DNA from: Clostridia bacterium
GTDB lineage: Bacteria > Bacillota_A > Clostridia > Oscillospirales > CAG-272
DNA: 8,767 nucleotides
NCBI GenBank assembly: GCA_017395725.1
Contig: JAFQOB010000060.1
Coordinates: 1-8,767 of the forward strand
Direction: 5' to 3'
In this document: piece by piece, positions 1 to 7,076 of the stretch
Position numbering within the stretch: the first letter of the stretch is position 1
Layout: each line of letters starts with the position of its first letter
Notes under the pieces: generated by a model
The model's input: the letters and a program-made list of their open reading frames with translations, nothing else
Databases searched by the model: none
What the model was told of the DNA's origin: nothing
Program-made: the position numbers and the translations under genes

Positions 1-1903
1 GAGAGAAAACAGAGCAGATGAAACTGTAAAGAGAAATGTAGAAAAGGAAGATGCGGACAGAGTAAGAGCGTTTATTGAAGAAAACGAGCTCTCAAAACAA
101 ATACACCTTGAGGCGACGACCAAAAGATACTATCCTTATGATTCTTTGGCGGCTAATGTTCTCGGTTTTATGGGAACCGACGGCGGAAGCTATGGGGTAG
201 AACTGCAATATGATAAGTATTTGACCGGTACCCCCGGTAGATATATAACAGCGAAGAACGGTCTTGGTATGGATATGCCTTTCAAATATGAAAGCTATAT
301 TAATGCGCAGGACGGTTACGATGTTGTAACGACGATTGATATGCGTATACAACAGCTCCTTGAAAAACAAATAAAGCTGTCATACGAGGAGGCAGTGTCG
401 GGCGGCGGTGTAACAGGTATTGTAATGGACGTTAACACCGGCGGAATACTTGCTATGGCACAGTATCCTACTTATGACCTGAATGCTCCGGGTAAACTAA
501 GTGAGGTTTTTCAGGCAAAGCTTGATGAACTTGGCTTACCTGCAGACAGCGAAGAATATACGGCAAAATATAATGAGCTTTTGTTCTCGTCTTGGAACAA
601 TAAGGCAGTTTCGTGGTTGTATGAGCCGGGTTCTACTTTTAAAGTAATAACAGCCTCAATGGCTATTGAAGAAAATCTGATAGACCCCTTAGAACAGTTT
701 ACGTGCAGAGGTTATATTAAGGTTGACGGATATCCCAAGCCGATTCACTGCCACAAGAGAACGGGACACGGAACAAGAGTTTTCTCTGAGATGCTTCAGC
801 AGTCTTGCAACCCTACTTTGGTTACCATAAGCCATAGAATAGGGTCGGATATGTTTTATGATTATTTCACCTCTTTTGGATATACAGGAAAGACGGGAAT
901 AGACTTGCGTGGTGAGGCGGGCGGTATTTACGTTGGAAGAAACGGACTGAATAACGTTGAATTATCCGTTTATGCATTCGGTCAGACCTTTAAGACGTCT
1001 CCTATACAGCAGCTTACTGCTATAGCATCTGTTGCAAACGGTGGATATTTGGTAACTCCCCACGTGCTTGACAAGGTTGTGGATTCCGAAGGAAATATTA
1101 TTGAAACATACGAAACAAACGTTAAAAGACAGGTTATAAGCAAGAATACTTCCGAGTATATATCAACTGTACTTGAAGAGGGTGTATCAGGAAACGGCGG
1201 TGCGAAGAATGCATACGTTTTGGGATACAAGGTTGCCGCAAAGACGGGAACTTCACAGAAGAGAGATATACTTAATGAAGAGGGCGAATCATACTTGTAT
1301 GTTGGTTCATGCGTTGCTTATGCTCCCGCAGATGACCCGCAGATAGCAGTTTTGATATTGTGCGACGAACCTCTTGGAAACAATATTTACGGAAGTATGG
1401 TTGCAGCACCTTATATATCCGAGCTTCTTGAAGAGGTATTGCCTTATATGGGAATAGAAAGTAATCTTGATGAAGAAGAGCAAAAAAGAGCTCATGTTCA
1501 GGTATGGGATTACACAGGCTGGACCGTTGATAAGGCAATAATGAGTGTAAGAAATCAACAGCTTGAATATGAATTTGTAGGAGATGGACCGACTGTTGTA
1601 TCACAGATTCCCGCCGGAGGAAGTGCGGTGCTTATGAGTTCGGGTAAGGTAATATTCTTCCTTGGAAGTGCAACACCGGAACAGAGTACCCAAATCAAGG
1701 TACCGAACGTTATCGGTATGACGGCGACGGTTGCAAACAGAACGCTTACCAATGCGGGATTTAATATAAAGGTTGACGGTGCGTTGAACTTTGATGAAGG
1801 TGTTGGAGCGCGAGTAGTGAGCCAATCCCTTGAGGTAGATACTTTGGTGCCTAAGGGAACACTTATAACCATTCAGTTAAGACATACGGACGGTACAGAC
1901 TAA
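1..1903 (+). CDS. Class B penicillin-binding protein, SpoVD/FtsI type with two PASTA domains (5' partial)
   Basis: D,D-transpeptidase that cross-links septal or spore peptidoglycan outside the membrane, anchored by an N-terminal helix lying before the window. The frame is open from base 2, giving 633 visible residues; perhaps 80-150 are missing. Visible residues 1-105 are the end of the dimerisation domain (RYYPYDSLAANVLGF near 44-58). The transpeptidase domain spans about 106-480. Its three catalytic motifs are intact: S-T-F-K with nucleophile Ser211 (base 632), S-C-N at 268-270 (base 803) and K-T-G-T at 414-417 (base 1241). Two PASTA domains follow, at about 497-559 and 565-625. Cys250 and Cys269 are 19 residues apart, as I recall for the redox-controlled pair of Bacillus SpoVD. 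It heads the visible operon and is the expected partner of the SEDS protein at 5803. Two PASTA domains resemble Pbp2x, while SpoVD has one, so I leave the symbol blank: class B PBP is certain, vegetative FtsI versus sporulation SpoVD is not. Confidence 0.96.
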   Translation, partial: RENRADETVKRNVEKEDADRVRAFIEENELSKQIHLEATTKRYYPYDSLAANVLGFMGTDGGSYGVELQYDKYLTGTPGRYITAKNGLGMDMPFKYESYINAQDGYDVVTTIDMRIQQLLEKQIKLSYEEAVSGGGVTGIVMDVNTGGILAMAQYPTYDLNAPGKLSEVFQAKLDELGLPADSEEYTAKYNELLFSSWNNKAVSWLYEPGSTFKVITASMAIEENLIDPLEQFTCRGYIKVDGYPKPIHCHKRTGHGTRVFSEMLQQSCNPTLVTISHRIGSDMFYDYFTSFGYTGKTGIDLRGEAGGIYVGRNGLNNVELSVYAFGQTFKTSPIQQLTAIASVANGGYLVTPHVLDKVVDSEGNIIETYETNVKRQVISKNTSEYISTVLEEGVSGNGGAKNAYVLGYKVAAKTGTSQKRDILNEEGESYLYVGSCVAYAPADDPQIAVLILCDEPLGNNIYGSMVAAPYISELLEEVLPYMGIESNLDEEEQKRAHVQVWDYTGWTVDKAIMSVRNQQLEYEFVGDGPTVVSQIPAGGSAVLMSSGKVIFFLGSATPEQSTQIKVPNVIGMTATVANRTLTNAGFNIKVDGALNFDEGVGARVVSQSLEVDTLVPKGTLITIQLRHTDGTD

Positions 1904-1924
1904 AAAAACAGCTTTAGCTGAGGG

Positions 1925-1953
1925 ATGTTAAAATAAATAATTTTATTTAACAT
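1925..1953 (+). other. AT-rich hairpin in the PBP-murE gap
   Basis: An inverted repeat pairs 1925-1937 (ATGTTAAAATAAA) with 1942-1953 (TTTATTTAACAT). This gives about 12 base pairs with one bulged A and a 4-nt loop (TAAT). The 3' arm ends two bases before the murE ribosome site at 1956-1961. There is no GC-rich stem and no U-run after it, so it is not a normal intrinsic terminator. As RNA it could mark an mRNA processing or stability point, or influence access to the murE ribosome site. It overlaps a possible extended -10 promoter, so the symmetry may instead be chance in AT-rich sequence. Confidence 0.4.
1926..1934 (+). promoter_or_regulatory. Possible extended -10 promoter element for murE
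   Basis: TGTTAAAAT fits an extended -10 (TGn followed by TAAAAT, five of six matches to TATAAT). No good -35 lies at the usual distance: the hexamer at about 1906-1911 is AAACAG. Transcription would begin near 1941 and leave a leader of about 30 nt before murE. The position in the longest gap of the operon makes an internal promoter reasonable, but AT-rich intergenic DNA produces such matches by chance. The same bases form the left arm of the hairpin at 1925-1953. Confidence 0.22.
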
Positions 1954-1955
1954 TC

Positions 1956-1961
1956 GGGAGG
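1956..1961 (+). promoter_or_regulatory. Ribosome binding site deciding the murE TTG start
   Basis: GGGAGG lies 9 nt before TTG at 1971. An in-frame TAG at 1965-1967 excludes any earlier start. The next in-frame methionine is residue 46, inside the conserved N-terminal domain. The strong site and spacing make TTG the start with high probability. Confidence 0.85.
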
Positions 1962-1970
1962 CTATAGCGT

Positions 1971-3422
1971 TTGAAATTATATAATTATCTTGAGAATATT
2001 GAAGTTTTAGAGACAGACGTTACGCATTTTGACCTTGAAATAAAGGGTGTAACTTCAAGATTAAACGAGGTTGAAGACGGATTTATATTCGTATGCATAA
2101 AGGGAATGCGTAATGACGGACATAGCTTTGCCTCTTTGGCGAGACAGAGGGGGGCTGTGTTGCTTGTCGTTGAGAGCGTAACAGAATGTGTAATTGCTTC
2201 GGAGTTGCCTTATATCAAGGTTGAGAATACAAGGGCAGTTTTAGCACGTATGTGTGCCAAATCGTACGGTAACCCCGAAAGAATGATGAAGCTTATAGGT
2301 GTTACGGGAACAAACGGTAAGACGTCTACTTGTCGGTTGTTGTCAGAGATATATTTATGTGCAGGACAAAGGGTTAAGACGATAGGTACCCTTGACGGTG
2401 GGTTAACGACTCCCGACCCCGAGGACTTTTTTAGAATTTTGAAGAATGCTTTTGACAAGGGTTACGAAAGAGTGATTATGGAGGCATCGTCTCATTCGCT
2501 CAGCCTTGATAAGCTTGACGGAGTAAGGTTTGATTACGGAATATTTACGAATTTAACCCCCGAGCACCTTGATTTTCATAAATGTATGAATGATTACGCA
2601 ATGGCAAAGGCAAGGCTTTTCAGGAATACGGTTTGCGGATTATATAATTATGACGATTCTTATTATAAAACAGTGTCAAGTCTATCAAGGGGAAGAATAT
2701 ATACTTATTCATACGTTGACCCCAAGGCACATTTTTATATAAAGGATTTTGTATCTAAAGGTACAGATGGATTTGAATATACTCTTGTAACACAGAAAGC
2801 GGATATAAGAATCAAATCAAAATTAAGCGGAAAATTTAACGTATACAATACGTTGGCGGCAAGCTCGTTGGCGTATATTGACGGTTTAGATGCAGATATT
2901 ATCAAAGAGGGCATATTGTGTGTAGAAAACGTTTCAGGCAGACTTGAGAGACTTGAATTAGGTGACGTGCCGTTTTCCGTGTATATCGATTATGCTCATT
3001 CTCCCGATGCATTGGAAAAGGTTCTTTGCTGTATACGTGATTTCAAGAGAAAAGAACAGAGAATAACTGTGCTTTTTGGATGCGGCGGAGACAGAGACAG
3101 GTCAAAAAGACGTGTTATGGGGCAGATAGCCTCCCGACTTGCAGATTTTGTTATTGTAACGTCGGATAACAGCCGTTCGGAAAGCGCTGCCCTTATTATA
3201 GACGAGATAATGAAGGGTATAGATAAAGAAAGACCTCACGTTGTAATAGAGAACAGACGGGAGGCAATTGAGTTTGCCATAATGAATGCAAGGGAAAATG
3301 ATATAATTCTGTTGGCAGGAAAAGGACACGAAAATTACGAGATAGACAGTCTCGGGAAAAGATATTTTAACGAAAAAGAAATAGCCGCCGAAGCGGTTAA
3401 TAAGAGGTTAAAAAGAAAATGA
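1971..3422 (+). CDS. murE: UDP-N-acetylmuramyl-tripeptide synthetase (MurE)
   Basis: Cytoplasmic ATP-dependent ligase that adds the third residue, here probably meso-diaminopimelate, to UDP-MurNAc-L-Ala-D-Glu. The 483 residues match the family's usual length and show all three Mur ligase domains. The N-terminal UDP-binding domain carries FVCIKGMRNDGH. The ATP loop GVTGTNGKT is at 110-118, followed by TTPDPE, MEASSHSL and TNLTPEHLDFH, and AKARLF holds the lysine usually carbamylated. The C-terminal domain has DYAHSPDALE, GCGGDRD and GKGHE at 450-454. The substrate-selecting motif, DNPR in DAP enzymes, reads DNSR at 399-402; its arginine and the GKGHE glycine and glutamate argue for DAP over lysine. 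The N-terminal DSR motif is also degenerate (TSRLNEV). The start is TTG. The stop overlaps murF in an ATGA, so the two ligases are probably translationally coupled. Identity as MurE is clear; the amino acid added is inferred. Confidence 0.96.
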   Translation: MKLYNYLENIEVLETDVTHFDLEIKGVTSRLNEVEDGFIFVCIKGMRNDGHSFASLARQRGAVLLVVESVTECVIASELPYIKVENTRAVLARMCAKSYGNPERMMKLIGVTGTNGKTSTCRLLSEIYLCAGQRVKTIGTLDGGLTTPDPEDFFRILKNAFDKGYERVIMEASSHSLSLDKLDGVRFDYGIFTNLTPEHLDFHKCMNDYAMAKARLFRNTVCGLYNYDDSYYKTVSSLSRGRIYTYSYVDPKAHFYIKDFVSKGTDGFEYTLVTQKADIRIKSKLSGKFNVYNTLAASSLAYIDGLDADIIKEGILCVENVSGRLERLELGDVPFSVYIDYAHSPDALEKVLCCIRDFKRKEQRITVLFGCGGDRDRSKRRVMGQIASRLADFVIVTSDNSRSESAALIIDEIMKGIDKERPHVVIENRREAIEFAIMNARENDIILLAGKGHENYEIDSLGKRYFNEKEIAAEAVNKRLKRK

Positions 3423-4804
3423 TTATCGGATTATCTGAAAAGTTTGACAGTAGAATATTGGCACAGCTATGCTCGGGGAAGACTAATTCCGATATTGAGA
3501 TAGGAGAAATATCCATTGACTCCCGCGAGGTAGGCGAAAAGACGCTGTTTGTGGCAGTCAAGGGTGAAAATACAGACGGGCATAAATACATTGACAGCGC
3601 AGTGAAAAACGGTGCTGTGTGTGTTATGTGCGAAAGACTTCCCGAGGGATTTAGCGGAAACTATATTTTGGTTGAAGATACCATAAAGGCTATATCGGAT
3701 ATAGCGACTGCTTGCCGTGAAAAGTATGCTCCGTTTACGGTTGGTGTTACGGGAAGCGTTGGAAAGACGACAACGAAGGAATTTATTTCCTATGTTCTTG
3801 CCGAAAGATTTCCGACTCACAAGTCGGGCGGTAACTTTAATACCGTATATGGCATAAGTTTAACGTTGGCTGCACTCAGTAGTTTACATAAGGCGGTTGT
3901 TGCCGAAATGGGAATGAGTGCTCTGGGGGAAATATCACAGCTTACCAATATTGCTCACCCCGATGCTGCAGTTATTACGAATATCGGTACGGCACACCTC
4001 GAAGCCCTTGGAAGCCGAGAGAATATTGCGAAAGCAAAACTTGAGATAATAGAAGGACTTAAACCCGAGGGAACGTTGGTTTACAACGGTGACGAACCTT
4101 TGCTCTGGAATCAAAGAGAGAGCTTCCCCTGTAATATATCTTTTGGTATAAAGAATGAACAGGCAGATATTTTTGGTAAGAATATTCGCATTTTGGATAA
4201 GAAGACAGTATTTGATATGATATACAAGGGCGAAGAGATTACCGATATTGAGTTACCAACCATAGGGCAGCATAACGTGTATAACGCTATGGCGGCATTT
4301 GCCGTAGGCAGAACGGCAGGTCTTTCAGATGATGAAATAAGACGAGGTCTTATGAACTACAGACCGTCGGGAATGCGTCAGAAGATATATGATAATAACG
4401 ATTATACAATTATCGAGGACTGTTATAATGCAAGTCCCGAATCTATGAAGGCATCACTTTCAGTTTTGGCTGAGCTTGGAAAAGAAAGAAGAACAGTTGC
4501 GGTTTTAGGCGAGATGAGAGAGCTTGGAAGTACTTCAGATGAGCTTCATAAGTCTGTTGGCAGATATGCCGCAGAATTAAAGATAGACCGTCTTTATACT
4601 TACGGAGATTCTGCGCTTGAAATAGCAGTGGGGGCTTTGGAAGAAGGTTTAGATGAAGCTTCAATAGTTGGATACAACAAGATTACAGAGCCCGAGGGAT
4701 TGGCTGAAATATTGAAAAACGAACTTAAATCGGGAGATATCGTACTGTTCAAGGCAAGTAGAGCAGTTGCTCTTGAAAAGGTTATTGAACATCTTGTGAA
4801 ATAA
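3419..4804 (+). CDS. murF: UDP-MurNAc-tripeptide--D-alanyl-D-alanine ligase (MurF)
   Basis: Cytoplasmic ATP-dependent ligase that joins D-Ala-D-Ala to UDP-MurNAc-tripeptide, completing the pentapeptide precursor used by MraY. The 461 residues are a normal length. The N-terminal domain shows ISIDSREVGEKTLFVAVKG, with the DSR motif that MurE lacks. The ATP loop GVTGSVGKT is at 109-117, with valine where many MurF proteins have asparagine. HKSGGNFNT, VVAEMGMSALGEI and ITNIGTAHLE follow in the central domain. DCYNASPESM (334-343) and FKASRAVALE near the C-terminus are MurF signatures. The ATG shares four bases with the murE stop, and AGAGG at 3403-3407 is a moderately spaced ribosome site inside murE, suggesting coupled translation. 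No oddities are seen. Confidence 0.97.
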   Translation: MIIGLSEKFDSRILAQLCSGKTNSDIEIGEISIDSREVGEKTLFVAVKGENTDGHKYIDSAVKNGAVCVMCERLPEGFSGNYILVEDTIKAISDIATACREKYAPFTVGVTGSVGKTTTKEFISYVLAERFPTHKSGGNFNTVYGISLTLAALSSLHKAVVAEMGMSALGEISQLTNIAHPDAAVITNIGTAHLEALGSRENIAKAKLEIIEGLKPEGTLVYNGDEPLLWNQRESFPCNISFGIKNEQADIFGKNIRILDKKTVFDMIYKGEEITDIELPTIGQHNVYNAMAAFAVGRTAGLSDDEIRRGLMNYRPSGMRQKIYDNNDYTIIEDCYNASPESMKASLSVLAELGKERRTVAVLGEMRELGSTSDELHKSVGRYAAELKIDRLYTYGDSALEIAVGALEEGLDEASIVGYNKITEPEGLAEILKNELKSGDIVLFKASRAVALEKVIEHLVK

Positions 4805-4810
4805 GGGGGG
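4803..4810 (+). promoter_or_regulatory. Ribosome binding site of mraY overlapping the murF stop codon
   Basis: AAGGGGGG begins inside the murF TAA (4802-4804) and ends 7 nt before the mraY ATG at 4818. Ribosomes finishing murF would cover this site, so re-initiation is plausible. Confidence 0.8.
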
Positions 4811-4817
4811 ACAGAAA

Positions 4818-5801
4818 ATGTATTTGTATTTTGTAATAGCATTGATAGCATCACTTGCACTTACGGTTTTGGCAGAGAGAATTCTTATACCGATGCTGAA
4901 AAGCATTAAGATGGAACAAAAGATACTTGACATAGGTCCCCGTTGGCATAAATCCAAAGAAGGAACTCCTACAATGGGAGGATTGGGATTTATATTTGCT
5001 TCGGTAATTGTGTTTGTTGCCGTAGTTGTTTGGGCGGCACTTGCCAATGCCGATATGAATTTATGGCGTGTGTGCATAACGTTTGTGTTTGCTTTTTTGT
5101 GCGGAGCTATAGGCTTTATAGACGATTATGCAAAGTTCTTCAAAAAACAGAACGAGGGACTGTCGGCAGGACAGAAATATTTGTTACAGCTCGTTGTAGC
5201 AGCCCTTTACGTGTTTTTTATGGTGTGGAAGGGCGGTCTTACCACAGTACTGAGAATTCCTTATTTTAACGTTGAATGGGAACTCGGAATTTTCTATTAT
5301 GTTTTTGCTTTGGTGCTTATTACCGGTATTGTAAACAGTGTTAACCTTACCGACGGAATAGACGGTCTTGCGGCAAGTATAACAGCGATTGTAGGCGGCT
5401 TTTTTGCCGTTGTTGCATTTGCTTTTGGAATTAATGACGGTGTAATTATTTCCGGACTTACAATAGGTTGCTGTATAGGCTTTTTGGTATACAATTTCTA
5501 TCCTGCAAGAGTGTTTATGGGAGATACCGGTTCGCTGTTTTTAGGCGGTACCGTAGTAGGCTTGGCATTTCTTGTTGACAATCCGCTGATTATAGTAATT
5601 GCGGGTATAGTGTATATTGCAGAGACTTTGTCGGTTATGCTTCAGGTGGCATCATTTAAGCTTACGGGCAAGAGAATATTCAAAATGAGTCCCATACACC
5701 ACCACTTTGAAAAAAGCGGTTGGAGTGAAATAAAGATAGTAGGTATATTCAGTCTTGTTACCGCATTGTTCTGTATATTGGCATATTGGGGTATGATATA
5801 A
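4818..5801 (+). CDS. mraY: Phospho-N-acetylmuramoyl-pentapeptide transferase (MraY)
   Basis: Integral membrane enzyme that transfers phospho-MurNAc-pentapeptide from UDP to undecaprenyl phosphate, forming lipid I on the inner face of the membrane. The 327 residues are close to the usual length for Bacillota. The sequence is strongly hydrophobic, in line with the family's ten membrane helices. Conserved elements appear in order: WHKSKEGTPTMGG near 36-48, the aspartate pair D102-D103 in FIDDYAKFFKK, NLTDGIDGL at 176-184 with catalytic-site aspartates D179 and D182, GDTGSLFLGG from residue 235, and SPIHHHFEKSGW with histidines 294-296. The start is ATG with a strong ribosome site. The gene ends one base before the SEDS gene; in many dcw clusters murD lies at this point, and here it is absent. 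Confidence 0.98.
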   Translation: MYLYFVIALIASLALTVLAERILIPMLKSIKMEQKILDIGPRWHKSKEGTPTMGGLGFIFASVIVFVAVVVWAALANADMNLWRVCITFVFAFLCGAIGFIDDYAKFFKKQNEGLSAGQKYLLQLVVAALYVFFMVWKGGLTTVLRIPYFNVEWELGIFYYVFALVLITGIVNSVNLTDGIDGLAASITAIVGGFFAVVAFAFGINDGVIISGLTIGCCIGFLVYNFYPARVFMGDTGSLFLGGTVVGLAFLVDNPLIIVIAGIVYIAETLSVMLQVASFKLTGKRIFKMSPIHHHFEKSGWSEIKIVGIFSLVTALFCILAYWGMI

Positions 5802-5802
5802 T

Positions 5803-7050
5803 ATGAACAAGAACGTTCAGCCGAGAGAAAAAAGGGCGGTAAGAGGAAAGCCGAGACAGGTTGCCGAAAGAAAAAAACGTCCTTTAATAAAAAGAGATAT
5901 AGTTAAAGATAATGATATAGTAAGAATCAAGGGGGACATGGACAGAACCTTTTTGATTCTTGTTATCATTATGATATGCTTTGGCTCTGTAATGGTATTC
6001 AGCGCAAGCTATGCTTATGCGTTGGCATCAAAAGGGAACAGTTATTATTTCATAGAAAGACAAATACTGTTCGTTGCAGTCGGTGTTATCGGTATGCTGA
6101 TTGTTGCCAATTTTATTGATTACAGAACGATAAAGAAGTATACCAATGCGTATTTTACCGTAGTTGTTGGATTATTGATTGCCGTTTTGGCGTTCGGTAC
6201 GGCGGAGGGCGAAGCTTTAAGATGGCTTTATATCCCCGGAACAAGTATTGGTATACAGCCTTCCGAGTTTATGAAGCTCGGTATTGTACTCAGACTTGCA
6301 AAGTATTTTTCCGATAGAGAACAGTATCTTGAAAGAAGAACGTTTAAGTTAGAGCCCGTTGTAAGAAAATTGGCGATTCCTTATGCGATAGTTATTGCCG
6401 TGTGTGTGCTGATAGCGTTAGAGAAGCACTTTTCAGGTGTTATAATTCTTTTCCTTATCGGTACTTGTGTTATATTTACCGCGGGCGGTCAGCTGACGTG
6501 GCTTTTTGGCGCGGCAGGAATATTCGGTTCCGTATTGCTTGGCGTTATTATGTTGGTGCCTTATGCAAGAGCAAGAATCGATATATGGATGCACCCGGAA
6601 AATTATTCGAGTCAGTCGGAAACGTGGCAGACCATTCAGGGTATGAACGCAGTAGGTTCGGGCGGCTTCTTTGGCGTGGGACTTGGAAACAGTTTGCAAA
6701 AGCATATGTTTGTTTCACAGCCGCAGAATGACTTTATTTTTGCTATTATTTGCGAGGAGCTCGGCTTTGTGGGTGCAGTTACAACCATTTGCTTGTTTAC
6801 TGCATTTATTTGGAGGGGCGTGGTTATTGCCCAAAAGGCTCCCGATATTTTCTCGAAGTTGGTAGTAATAGGTATAGTATCAAAGGTTGCGATTCAGGCG
6901 GTTCTCAATATTGCCGTTGTAACGAATACTATTCCCAATACAGGTATTTCACTTCCTTTCTTCAGCTACGGCGGTTCGTCACTTGTAATGCTGTTGCTTG
7001 AAATGGGAGTTGTACTGTCGATTTCAAGATTCTCATATAAAGAGAAATAA
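5803..7050 (+). CDS. ftsW: SEDS-family peptidoglycan glycosyltransferase, FtsW/SpoVE type
   Basis: Polytopic membrane protein that polymerises lipid II into glycan strands, working with a class B PBP, probably the one at the start of the window. Of 415 residues, the first 45 form a basic cytoplasmic tail (16 Lys/Arg, 6 Asp/Glu) before the first helix at about 48-68 (MVFSASYAYA). Family motifs are LRWLYIPG, QPSEFMKLG, GVGLGNSLQK, QNDFIFAIICEELG with the conserved catalytic aspartate D310, and the C-terminal TGISLPFFSYGGSS. The loop usually written EPxLSG reads EKHFSG. The family more often starts near the first helix, and ATG at 5938 would give 370 residues, but its ribosome site is only 2 nt away, so I keep 5803. 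The ribosome site at 5803 is weak (GGGG at 5788-5791), and the gene begins 1 nt after mraY, suggesting coupled translation. Position between mraY and murG supports FtsW/SpoVE over RodA; division versus sporulation cannot be decided. Confidence 0.93.
   Translation: MNKNVQPREKRAVRGKPRQVAERKKRPLIKRDIVKDNDIVRIKGDMDRTFLILVIIMICFGSVMVFSASYAYALASKGNSYYFIERQILFVAVGVIGMLIVANFIDYRTIKKYTNAYFTVVVGLLIAVLAFGTAEGEALRWLYIPGTSIGIQPSEFMKLGIVLRLAKYFSDREQYLERRTFKLEPVVRKLAIPYAIVIAVCVLIALEKHFSGVIILFLIGTCVIFTAGGQLTWLFGAAGIFGSVLLGVIMLVPYARARIDIWMHPENYSSQSETWQTIQGMNAVGSGGFFGVGLGNSLQKHMFVSQPQNDFIFAIICEELGFVGAVTTICLFTAFIWRGVVIAQKAPDIFSKLVVIGIVSKVAIQAVLNIAVVTNTIPNTGISLPFFSYGGSSLVMLLLEMGVVLSISRFSYKEK
5929..5935 (+). promoter_or_regulatory. 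Shine-Dalgarno-like run inside the 5' end of ftsW
   Basis: AAGGGGG stands 2 nt before an in-frame ATG at 5938, methionine 46 of the long form. Starting there would give a 370-residue protein of typical SEDS length without the basic tail. The spacing is shorter than normally efficient, so this is a possible secondary start and not my preferred one. Confidence 0.3.
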
Positions 7051-7076
7051 TATAAAACGTTGTAAAAGATAGAGAG

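Noticed and set aside
1901..1920. CAGCT/AGCTG repeat beside a run of seven A, resembling a minus-strand terminator
   Set aside because: The stem is only 5 bp with a 2-nt loop, and no minus-strand gene needs a terminator here.
3444..3473. TTGACA, 18 nt, then TATGCT inside the 5' end of murF
   Set aside because: The -35 is perfect but the -10 matches only 4 of 6. It lies within conserved coding sequence and would make a transcript lacking the murF start. Chance is more likely than a promoter, though a 5'-end map would settle it.
3467..3820. 117-codon minus-strand open frame at the 5' end of murF
   Set aside because: It is a shadow of murF, with no recognisable motif.
4661..5077. 138-codon minus-strand open frame across the murF-mraY junction
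   Set aside because: It is wholly antisense to two well-conserved genes, its product shows no recognisable domain, and it looks like a reading-frame shadow.
6402..6731. 109-codon plus-strand open frame inside ftsW in another frame
   Set aside because: It overlaps the conserved catalytic part of the SEDS gene. The translation is Arg/Cys/Tyr-rich, as expected of an out-of-frame membrane-protein reading, and not a plausible protein.
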